Origin: Podila epigama
Lineage: Eukaryota; Mortierellomycota; Mortierellomycetes; Mortierellales; Mortierellaceae
DNA: 21,319 bases
Assembly (NCBI GenBank): GCA_015679605.1
Contig: JAAAVE010000362.1
Location: 1 to 21,319, forward strand
Direction of reading: 5' to 3'
Shown here: one piece after another, positions 1 to 10,473 of the stretch
How the letters are laid out: each line of letters begins with the position of its first letter
Position numbering within the stretch: the stretch's first letter is position 1
Notes under the pieces: model-generated
Told to the model about the DNA's origin: nothing
Seen by the model: the letters and a program-made list of their open reading frames with translations, nothing else
Database searches by the model: none
Made by a program: the position numbers and the translations under genes

Positions 1-1193
1 AAAGGAACAAGGCGATAGATGGACTACAACAAATTATCGACAGGTTAACAAAGGATAGAGTCACCTATCTGTGTTCTCAAGGACAAAAACCAACAGTGGA
101 CAAATCAAAAGCAAGAGTTCAATGGACTTTTCACCTCTCGGGAAAATCCTTGAAGCTCTGTGCGCGGACCTATCCACCTACTCCCGAGATAACACGAAGA
201 AAGAAAAAAAAAGGCGAGAACAAGCTGGGTGCTGTGGAATGGACTGTGAAATGGGGCATCCTATCGAAGGATATTTCAGGCGATTAGGAAACCTTTCCCC
301 CCAAATTGTTTTTGGTATGGTGCGCATGTATTGCTGGGGTGGATGTTCAATGGTTCGTTCGATCGTATTTCGATCTTGAGACGCATTGGTTAGCTCCAGG
401 GGTGCTCATCATGCATGGTATAGAAAAAAAAAAAACGAGTGGCACATCTCTTTCGTAGACTAACACGCTTATGTTTGCAATGGCCACTTGCAATTCATAG
501 TCAGTTGCAATTTGATATGTAGAAAAGAGTGCGTGTGATTGAGAGTGAAAGAAAGAAAAAGAGAGCGACAGGGACGAACGAGGATGATGGGCAAATCGAA
601 CCTCTCTCCTCCTTCTCCCTTGTCTTCTCTCCTACATTTTATCCCTCCCCTTCTCCTTCAACAACGACAATCTGCGTCACCCTCTCTGTCGTCGCGTTCG
701 TCTCTCTCTTTTTGCTGAGGTAATTGAACGTCAGAACATTTGGACGACGTTTCTTAAAAAAAAAAAAACAAGTGTTGGACAGCACGAGACAACGAAATTG
801 AAGATGTGGTGACTCTTGAAAAACTTTTACACACAAAACACAAACACACATCAACACATCCCCCCCTTTTCTCTCACTCCCGTCGATGACCCGGTTCAAA
901 CATAACCGTGCACTTTGCATGTGCACTCAACAAGTGTTCGAATGGGGGGGAGGCATTTGCAGTTCGGGATAAGCATTTCAACTTTGTAGGTGGACCATTG
1001 GATAATGAACAAAAAAGAAAAAAACAAAACAAAAAACAAAGCAATTCAACTCCGCCCTCAGTGGTTTTTGCCCACAAGGTGGGACAAAAGGAAGGGATTG
1101 CGTTTGGACCGTGCGGGACAATCTCCCTGTGCCACCCACACAGTTGGCAAAGGCACAAGAATGTCTTTTTGTTTTTCCTCGAAAGAGAAATTT
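1..1193. other. Intergenic DNA, no supported gene
   Basis: No open frame here looks like a conserved protein. The short frames are rich in K, E, S or F and come from A/T and CT-rich tracts. Visible structure includes a pyrimidine-rich block around 600-715, A-runs near 424-435 and 757-768, and a CA-rich patch near 829-856. It probably holds the 3' flank of the dehydrogenase gene plus spacer to a gene outside the window. Confidence 0.6.
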
Positions 1194-1199
1194 TTTATT
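1194..1199 (-). terminator. Probable poly(A) signal of the dehydrogenase gene
   Basis: A canonical AATAAA hexamer is read on the minus strand, 84 nt after the TGA of the cytochrome b5/acyl-CoA dehydrogenase. Position and orientation fit a cleavage/polyadenylation signal. The AT-rich setting means a chance match cannot be excluded. Confidence 0.5.
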
Positions 1200-1282
1200 G
1201 AATCTCGCGATTGACACACGATCGCATTGTTCACTCGCTTTGTTCAAAGCGAGAGTGATAGAAAATATACACGACTTTTTGA

Positions 1283-3525
1283 TCAGAGCTTTGCACCTTG
1301 CAATGTAGTCGCGACTTTGATACTTTGGCGCATACCCAAGTCCAACATGATCTCTTCTGATCCTCCAGGGATGGCATAGGCGCGTACCTCACGGTAGATC
1401 CGCTCCACTTTCTCTCCTTGACCACCACGAGTATACGCCAATCCACCAAAGATCTGGCTTGCTTCACGTGCACAGTACTCCAGTGTCTGGGTGGCCTGTG
1501 CCTTGAGCAACGCAATAGGACCACCAAGCTTGATCATCTGAAGATCCTCTGGCATGGTCATTGTTTGGTAAAGAACAGTCTCGGTCCAGGCATGTGTTGC
1601 CTCGATCTGGCGAGACATATGAGCCAACTTGTTACGGAGGACAGGGTGGTTCACGAGCTTGACACCAAAGGTCTTGCGCTTGGAACCGTACTTGATAGCC
1701 TCCTCAAGGCAGACACGGGCAAGACGCGTGGCCTGGGTGACGATACCCATACGCTCATGGTTAAAGTTGTGCATGATGTACTTGAAGCCGCGGTTTTCCT
1801 TACCGACAATGTTGTTCTTGGGGACAAGGACATCCTCAAAGTTGATGTAAGCCGTTCCAGACGACCACACACCCGAGCACTGCATCTGGCGTGTCTGGAC
1901 TCCGGGCATTGTGCGCTCAATGACCATCAAACTGACACCACCCATGCCTTCATCACCAGTGCGAACCGCGGTAGTAAAGTAATCGGCAAAAGTACCGTTC
2001 GTGATCCATTTCTTTTCACCATTCACGATATAGCCATCCTGGGCCTCATTGGCGACCGTGGTCAGGTTGGCAACATCCGATCCAGCAGAGGGTTCCGTGA
2101 TGGCAAGGCAGATAGTCTTACGACCCGCCAGGCACTCGGGTACGATGCGATGCTTCAGCTCTTCAGAACCAAACTTGATGATGGGAGGAAGACCGATACC
2201 AAGACCACCAAAAAGACCCCAGAGGACACCACCAGAACCGCACCGGGACAGCTCATCGCTGATGACGAACGAATGGAAGGCATCAAACTCTTCAGGAGGC
2301 ACAATAGCATTGGCGCCACCTCGGAAGAGAATCGTCTGCTCGACATCAAAGTAATCGACTGGCAACTTGCCATTGCCCGAGATGGCAGCTAGGATACCAA
2401 TCTCGGCGCACTTTGTGAAGAGGAACATGGGTACCTTCTTGGCTTCGTCCCACTCGTGGACAAAAGGCATGATCTCGGTATCGACAAAGGTGCGGATGAC
2501 GCGGCGAAGGCGGCGATGCGAGTCCTTGTAGTAAGGGCTGTCCCAATCCTGGTACCTGGATATTTATTCAAAAATCGCACAGGTGGTTAGTTTATAGTTG
2601 CATTTTTGTTGTGCATTGGAAAAGATTATACAGATGGACAACATGTAGGGGGAAAAAAAGAGAAAAAGAACACGATGCTTCTTACCAAGAAGGATCACCA
2701 AATGGAATCATCTCGCCAAAAGTCTTTTCGTCATCATATTCAGAGGACTCTGTGGCAGCAGGAGCTGGGCCATCCTTGGGAGGCTCACCAATGACTCCAA
2801 TGCAAAGAGCACCATACTTTTCAAGCACGCCTATATGACACGTCATAACTCTCAGTCAATTTTTTTCTACTACATATCGAGCGTTCTTTTTCTTCTTATT
2901 TACATGGGTGATATACCATGGCAGTAGTAACAGTAGAAGAAACACATATATTTATAATATGAGACAATGAAAGAAAGAAAACTCACCAGCGTTATGAAAG
3001 GCATCGAATTGCTTGGTGGCATCGGTTCCCGCGTTTTTGAGAATGATTTTCTACATTGAGTGTCCACCCGCGCAACACATATTTTTTTCTCGTTAGGATT
3101 TTTGCATTTTTTTTTCCTTCTTGGTGTTCTTGCAAGTGTCTCCTTTTTTTCCCAAGGCGAGTCATGATGACAAGAGGCGTCATGAATCACATTCACTCAC
3201 TATCTGCAAGTTTTTTTTAATGAGTTATACCTTGCCACCGGGATGGTCGTTCAAAAAATTAGATACATTGTAGACCTTGCCGTGAACAATGACCCAGCAG
3301 TCGTTCTATTCGAGGATGAAGGAGGAGGATGAATGAACAACATGAGGGATTGCAAGACGAGAAAAAAATAAAAGAAGTGACAAAATTGGAGAGAGTGACC
3401 TCCCCCGGCGCGTCAGGAGGAAGGACTTGACACGAGACGCGACACACACACACAAGAGACTACGGATATATTACCTCCGAGTTGTGGGATGCAACGTCGG
3501 TTGTTGAAAAGTATCCGGTGGCCAT
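1283..3525 (-). CDS. Cytochrome b5 / acyl-CoA dehydrogenase fusion, probably peroxisomal
   Basis: Five exons: 3525-3475, 3305-3231, 3050-2987, 2830-2686 and 2555-1283. All introns are GT-AG and in phase, giving about 535 residues. Residues 1-75 form a cytochrome b5 domain with NDCWVIVHGKVYNV, HPGG (H38) and a second axial histidine in DAFHNAG (H61). From about residue 115 it is a flavin acyl-CoA dehydrogenase: AITEPSAGSD (263-272), KKWITNG, RKTFG, and a C-terminal QIFGGLAYTRGGQG block. The likely base is E379 in NFNHERM, the LCAD/IVD-type position. The classical YEG position reads PGG. The family oxidises acyl-CoA at C2-C3 using FAD. The b5 domain could pass electrons onward, which is inference. 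The protein ends in AKL, a type 1 peroxisomal signal, and has no obvious mitochondrial presequence. The start at 3525 places the b5 domain at the N-terminus as usual for fungal fusions. Substrate chain length is unknown. Confidence 0.93.
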
Positions 3526-4934
3526 GATAGGAGGAGAGGGTTGTTTGTACTGGAAAAGACTCGCGAGACGAGTCTTGAACTGAAAGTGAAGGGGGAAACT
3601 GAGGTCCGAGATGGTGGAAAAAAGAAATATAAAGTAGTTTTGGAGCTGGATTTGGTCCAAAGTGGATTTGAAAGAGAGGAAATGTAGAAGAAAAAGAAAA
3701 GAAAAGAAAAAAAAAGTGACGCGAAACTAATGGTTGACTGACTGCTGACAACGAGGAGTGACAAAAGGTGAGCCACATCTTCGGTCCTCAGTCCACATCC
3801 TCATCCTTTGTCCCCTCCCCCCCATCTACCCTCTACCCCCTTTAGACATTGTTTCCCCTTTTTTTCGCATGTTCACCCATCCATTCATGTCTCCCTCGGT
3901 CGCATGCATACATGTATCCATCCATCCATGAGTTGTTGTTGTTTTTTTGGCCCTGTGCAACAGAAGTGCAATCCTGCCGACACAAATATTTCCGCTGACA
4001 CATGAGAAACCAACAAAGACATTAGAGACATCATCAACATGAATACCACGGACACAGACAGACAAACAGACAGACACGCGCCTTTTTTCGTGTTTTCCTG
4101 CATGTCTTTCTTTCACAAGTGAATCCATACATCATGTCCATAATAAACATTCGCAGAGGGAACAAAGGCAAAAACACATCTCATCTCTCAACAAAGACCA
4201 ATGCCGAAGGTAAGACAGGGCTCTGCTCTCTCTCTCTCTCTCCCTCTCCACTTTCTCCGAGCTGTCGCACTCACCTTTCGTGTTTTTCGCATGAGAATGT
4301 CCGAGTTTGCAAATTGAACAAAAGTGTGCACTTTTTTTTTTCCTTTCCACTCTTGCTTCCTTCCCTTTTGCTTTCGTACGACCTTCGGGGACTAGTATTA
4401 GCCTTTGTCCGATGGGTCGCACTGACCGCTTCGGGCCCATTGTGGATTGGTAATGGTGATTTTTTTTTTGTTATTTTCTGTTTTTGTTTGTTTGTTTGTT
4501 CGTTCTTGTGAATTGTTTGTGGAGAAGAAGAAGAAAGAAAAACAGTTTCCTTCAGCCGTTATTTCTCTTGACATCACTTCTTATGGCGCATATGTATACA
4601 TGCCATCCACCATCCACCATCCAACACATTCACATAAATTTTTTTTGTTCTGTTCGCCACCTTGAGCTATTCTTCCTTTTCATCAAGCATTGAAAACAGC
4701 TCTTTTTTGTCGTCATTGCCATCTTATCCCTCACACTAATACTGTTGAAAATCTTGACTGGGCGAAGCGCATTGCTTTCTATCAAGTGGTACCTGAAATA
4801 TTTATATATTTTTTTTTTCTCCAAGTAAGTGAGCTATTATACAGTGATTAGGGAAAAGAAAGAAAGAAAGAAAAATATGTAAAATCTACGTTGAAAAAAA
4901 CCTCTTCCTGTTAGTTTTTTTCTTTCTTATTCGA
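3526..4934. other. Intergenic spacer, promoter side of the dehydrogenase gene
   Basis: About 1.4 kb without a supportable gene. It should contain the 3'UTR of the channel gene and the promoter/leader of the dehydrogenase gene, both minus strand. The 200 bases next to the ATG at 3525 are pyrimidine-rich on the coding strand. Simple tracts include a CAGA/CAAA patch near 4056-4077, a CT run near 4222-4250, TTTG repeats near 4484-4500, and AT-rich DNA near 4796-4820. No canonical AATAAA lies on the minus strand just downstream of 4935. Confidence 0.6.
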
Positions 4935-7900
4935 TTAAGAATCATTGACCAACGTCTTGGCTGTTGTATTTGTATCAGTGAGATCCAAATGGGAAGGTTG
5001 CGCCAATTGCAATTCCTCCAGTCCCAGAGGACCACCTGCTCCCGCGTTCGGTGATGTTGTCGTTGTGGCTCCTGCTCCTCCTCCTCCTCCTGCTGCTGCT
5101 GGTCCTGTCACTGTGACGGATACTGTTGCCGCGGTGGCTGATGGACTTGAGACCATACCGCGTGCATGTGCCGGCACCGGGGACGAGGACGACGCTCCTG
5201 GACCACTGTTTCCGACTTGAGGTAACACCGCTAATGCACTTGCATCATCCTCATCCTCATCATCGTCATCGTCATCGTCGTGGTGATCCACACTGCCTCG
5301 TCGAATCGACCACATCCCACCTGTCTCATAACCGAATCGCGACTTTTTCTCATTCGCATCTCGCACATCGTCGTCCTCAGGATCACCAAAGATCATATTA
5401 AAGAAAGCTCCTGCTCCTCGCGCAGGCGTCTTGCGTGTCGTCGTCGATGGCGTGGCTGTGGATCCGGTGGCATGGGTCAATCCAGACGCACCCATCTGTA
5501 CCAAATGCGATCCATGACTATGACCCACTGTAGATGATGGCGTAGTGGTCATACCCATCGCACCAGCTCCAGACACCGCTAACGTCGCAGGTGAAGGTCC
5601 CGACGCAAACGTGAACGACGATCCCAAAGTACTGTTGCCGTTATGAATACTGTTGCCTTGACCATGACTAATCGTGTGGCGATGAAGCATCGGTGCCCCA
5701 AACATAGTTGATCGAATTGTCAGCGGCGTCGTTGTCGACATATGATGACTTCCAGAAGTCGAAGTATCCTGTACAAACGATACGCGTGGACTTTGGCTGG
5801 CTGACACGGGCTGAGGGTGCTGCGACTGCGACTGTGTCTGCGACTGTGAGGCCACATGGCCACGTCCTGCTTGTCCTTGGTTCGCGTACTGAGAAGGACT
5901 AGGGTATCGGACACTGAGGAATGGAGATGGGGACACATGAGGTGAAGCGGATCCTGATCCTGTGCCAGCCTCCCCAGAAGGCAGAGGTGCCGGCGGCATT
6001 GAAGAGCTTCTCTTGAATCGGGTGTTATTGGTCGGTGCAGCCAAAGTACTGTTTCCATGGAATGTAGACTGGGGCGAAAGATGCAAGATACGAGGAGAGG
6101 TAGGTGAAAACATTGGCATGCTCGACATGGACGCAGAATGCGCAATCTGTTGAGCTCCTGCTGTCCGGTTGATATCCACACTGTCGCCACTCTGCTGCTT
6201 TGCTGCCTCCATGGATTTGGCAGCCATTTCATCATCATGGTAGCCTGCCTTCTCGTCATACTTGTCCCATTGGGACCCTGTACCGCTCGGTGCTGGCAAC
6301 GCTGTTGATGGAGGCGAGTCTGACAAACAGCCTGCCCAGTTTGAGGGCGAAGGCAATGGAACTCCTGTAGAGTTGGCATCGAAAGCAGAGCCGATAGTAC
6401 TCCTTCGCTGCGGCTGTGACACGTCTCCACCCACTCTGGGACTCTGCAGTATGGCTTCCTCGTTCCCAAGCACACGCAACGCCAACTTATTGGCAGTGAC
6501 GGAGCTGTTCAGAACATAGTCAACCTCGACCGTGTCATCCAAGTCCCAGTGTTCGTAGAGTGGATTCCTGGGTAGCCAAAGCTTTCGATTCAATGGCTTA
6601 AGCAACGCAGGATGTATATACGTCTCAAAGTCTGAAGTACGGTCCTGGTAATGCATCTTGGATGGCACATGGTCAAAGTGAGACGCCAATGCCTGTTGTG
6701 CAACCATGGTCGACTGACGCATAACATAGTTTTCAATATAGAACCCATCTTCATCCAAAAAGCCTCCAGAGTACCGCACATCCGACTCTTCAACAACCTC
6801 CTTGGTGGATCCATTCATTGGGTCGCTTCCCACAGTAAACAGCTTGATCTCCCGTGTCGAGTTTCCGTCAACGTCAATACTAGAATCAATAATATCCTTT
6901 GTATGGATCCGAAGTGCCAACGAGTTCCTGGATGCATTCTTGGAAAGGGAGCTGTCGACATCCTGAACATCTTCCATCATGCCCGACAGACTCAGACCAA
7001 GATCCGAGGCGCCCTCTTTATAGTAACCTGGTTTGGTGGAGTCGACGCCCAAGGACTCATGCGAAGACCGGAAGATGGACTTTGGATGCGCTGATGGTGA
7101 AGCCCCTTCCATCTCCTGCTTGCCTTTATCCCGCTGTTCAGGCTCAGCTACATCACTGGCCTCCAGTTTCTCATAGCGATGGGATTGACTCGACGATCGG
7201 AAATGTGAATAGCTCCCATGCACGGACCCGCCTCCCTCCATTGTCGACGAAGGCTTTGTCTTCTTGCCAACATCATTCTCACTGCCACCACCGTGTCGTC
7301 GACGCAGACCAGACTCGAGATGACTCGATCTTGCCAAAGTGCTCTCTGGGTGTGTCTGAAGCTCGTTCATGGCCATGGAAGAATCATTATCAAAACTGCG
7401 CAAACCAGTATCGAGCGGCAGGTACTTTGTCCGGGACTTGAACAGGTCAATGCATACAATCTTGAAGTAGATTGTAAAGCCAATCAAGGCTACAACAAAG
7501 AACCCTCCGACAATGGCCTGCTTCAGCCAGAGAATGCCCACCATGGTAATCTGAAAGATGATCAGACCATCTGTCGTGTACTGGAAGACATGTCTAAAGA
7601 AGCGGCCACTGTTCTCATACTTTCGGATATAGCAGTACGCAAATTGGTACTTGAAGATAAGCAGGGCAAAGGCAAAGTACGCGATGGCGGCAAAGAGGAT
7701 GAGGGGACTGATGACCGAATAAATCATGGTAATGACCATGGCCAGGATGTTTTGTGGGTAGTAGTAATAATACTGGAAGCACCATGGTGTCGTCGCTCGC
7801 TGGAGGGCGCGTGGTGTGGGCGTGAGTTTCCGCGCAGTAACGAACGAATGAATGATCAATTGAGCCCACACCTGGAGAAGCTCCAACGAATGTGTGCAGG

Positions 7901-10473
7901 TGTTGAACACAATGTAAAAGATGAAGAACGTTGATCCGGCAGGTAAACTCTCTGCGAGCAGTGTGAATACGTTGGTGGGTTGCTGGATCAAAGAGATAAT
8001 GGACGTCAAAATGGCCTTTCCGATCATGAAGACAAACAGCACATTGAAGATGAGGAAATGATAGTATCGCCGCAGGACATTGCCCTCCAATGCAGAGTGC
8101 GACACTGGCAACTCTTGCTTGGATATTTCTATATGAAAAAAAAGAAGTAATAACATAAAGAGAGTGCTGAGGGTCAGTATCGTAGCGTTGCGCAATTGCG
8201 TTCCGTCACTGTGTTCGACCACTGTATCAGGCAATGTGAAGTTGATGTCTTTTGATAGCGTCATCCACCAAGTGTGTATACATAAAGAACGTTACCAAGG
8301 ATGATCAGAGGTGCAAAGGCTAAAAAGATGGTAACAAATACAATCGGCAACACGTTCTGGAGTAAAGACTGGATAAGTGGTGATGCTTCTAGGATGGGTC
8401 TCAAGAATGCAAACCGCTCCGAGAGAGCTGCCAACGATGTCAAGAGTAGGAACGATGAGGTCGGGAAAATCCAAAAGACGATCAAGACCCTAATGACAGC
8501 GAACGAAAGAAAGTTGAAATGAGAGACGATCCAATCAACAAATCGATAGGTACACGATGGTGTGAAAGCAATTCAGTGAGCATCGAAACTTTGACATGCA
8601 TGTCGAATGGGTGGATAAAAATACATGATACATAGTAAAAAAAAAGAGTCCAAGCATGCAACGCAGTTTGGTTTGGTTTGGAGCAACTGAATGCAGCCAT
8701 AACATGGACATGTCAATGCTTAGCTGTTGAACATTTTGCTAGTAAACGATAGAGAGAGAACGAAAAAAAAAAAAAAAAAAAAAAAACGAATAAAGTTCTT
8801 ACCATATGCTCAATGTCACAAGCACAGAACGTGAAAACCGGTTGCGAAAGCTGCTCGTCAAGTTACTCCAAAGAACATCACGCGGCTCCATTGCGAGTCG
8901 GACACTCAGGCCTTGGGGCCGCGAATCGATCTTACTTTGAGCACACAGCTGTGCTGAAAGATGGTGCTTAAAGGTCACAAAGCCAAACGATGTTGACTTG
9001 TATCGAAGTGATCCATCTCGAAGCTCGCCCACCTTTCGATCCAGCTTGTTGTACTTTCTTACAAAGTAGTCGATGGATGCCACCTTGTCACCTCCCTTGA
9101 ACTTGTTGGCCGGCCGTGTGGGCTGGAACCTGTCTAGTGTTTGTCGGTCCATTGCCGCGAGTGCATTCCAGATAGTAAACTGGGGTGGGCTTAGTGACAT
9201 ACAGGAACCCTCAGCGATTGGATATTGTTGATGCTGATGCTGTTGTTGCTGTTGTTGTACCGAGTTGCCATCGTCGCTGTGAACATAAATATCAATGATA
9301 TCTGAATGATGAGAGAGTGCTGAGAGCGGGATATTGAGCTGTGGCTCTGGAGCCGGGTTGGGTGGATTGGTGATACGTTTGTGCGCAAATATTGACTTTC
9401 GGGTCTTGTGAAAACGCTTCTTGTCCTTCCATAGATCCAGAGTCATCTGCTCAAGAGACATTGAATCCAGTCCCTGTTGGCTCCCGAGGCGATTGTCTTT
9501 TGCGCTGAGAAGAGTTTGGTCTGTGGTGGGGCCAAGACTGGGCGATCCTAGTTGAAACTTTCCTGCTTTGACAGCTTCGAGTACTGCCCTTGCCAGTTCA
9601 ACGTGCGCCTTTTCCAACATGTTGAGTGCACTTTCTCGCCTGTCAATCTTTTGACTGAGCCGTCCGCAGTGTTGGACGACAGTAGCAGAGTCCACAGGCC
9701 CCATCTTGAGGGACTCAAAGTACTGCTTGAGGGCAGCATCTGACCGGAGGTGAGATGGTAGACGACTGATAAAAATGGACCGTTCTGCAATCTCTCCTTG
9801 ACGAATACGCTGAAGGGTGTACTCACGCCTGAGGTCCATCCATTGCCAATAGTTTTTAAAAATAAGGAACATCCAGCTGACGGTGACCAGATAGGATAAA
9901 AAGACGTGGGCCCAGAGGACGTTTGAGTTGTTGGGGACGTTCAAGATGCTCATGCGGGGCAACTCGGAGTAGGCCTCGCTGGCGGTGTAGTGGATAGGGA
10001 GGAGGATGGTGCCGACGACGATAGCGTTGAAGATGCAGAACTGCAGGCACATCTTTAGAAACCGCAAGAACATGACGGCATCAAGGCCCACGTTGGTGAT
10101 ATAAAACTCTTCTGGGATCTTGATTGTTGGGTTTATCCAGCCCAGGAACTTGAGGGACATTGGTGGAGAAGGGTTTCTGTTGTGAACGATGAAAAGATGA
10201 TCCAAGACAATAAAGTCCAGTGGGGGCGATATCGATTAGCATATTGCTTGACGGTGAAAAGAGTACAGAAAGAGTATAGAAAGAAGAAACCGAGTCGACT
10301 GGAACTTACACTTGTAGCCTACAACGAGGTGAGTAAAGGTATTGTAGAGTCTTTTTCCGCCTGTTCCACTCAAAGATACCCAAGCAGACGACACTGACAC
10401 CGGCACTGAGACCAATCTGGGCCACCAGGCCATTGAAGGTCGGCACCAGAAAGCGAGTGTTGATATCCGACAT
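4935..10473 (-). CDS. Calcium-permeable stress-gated cation channel, CSC1/PHM7 (TMEM63/OSCA) family
   Basis: Four exons: 10473-10310, 10176-8803, 8489-8296 and 8128-4935, about 1641 residues. Junction phases restore family motifs: YLYSPRCRL then VNPSPPM at intron 1, and PLIIL then EISKQELPVSHSALEGN at intron 3. Order: an N-terminal membrane segment (about 13-36), two more near 88-118 and 139-164, a cytosolic domain with a Q/H run near 357-375, the hallmark EPRDVLWSNL near 485, then the seven-helix channel region to about 807, including PWCFQYYYYYPQN. A conserved PHM7-type tail segment follows near 1067-1122 (IHPALLKPLNRKLWLPRNPLY). The last 500 residues are S/T/G/H/Q-rich and disordered, with a strongly acidic run. 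Relatives are dimeric plasma-membrane channels opened by osmotic or membrane tension; ion selectivity here is inferred. The start is supported by the absence of any ATG in the 200 nt upstream. Whether it is closer to CSC1, PHM7 or RSN1 is unresolved. Confidence 0.92.
8763..8786. repeat. A24 homopolymer inside channel intron 2
   Basis: Twenty-four consecutive A on the plus strand (T24 in the transcript) lie 16 nt after the 5' splice site at 8802. The tract is likely length-variable and sequencing-error prone. It sits in an intron, so it does not affect the reading frame. Confidence 0.95.

Noticed and set aside
71-379. Plus-strand 102-codon frame at the left edge
   Set aside because: Mixed low-complexity composition and no recognisable domain; could be chance, and no splice partners were convincing.
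1418-2392. Plus-strand frame of 324 codons
   Set aside because: Antisense shadow of the conserved acyl-CoA dehydrogenase exon; no recognisable domain of its own.
4056-4077. Short CAGA/CAAA direct repeats as a possible CRISPR-like array
   Set aside because: Plain tandem microsatellite without spacers, in a eukaryotic genome.
7218-7934. Plus-strand frame of 238 codons inside the channel gene
   Set aside because: Antisense to the conserved transmembrane region; no domain signature.
4935-8264. Separate 1109-residue protein starting at the ATG at 8264
   Set aside because: Its first 45 residues are intron 3; splicing with the upstream exons restores the full channel with matching phase.
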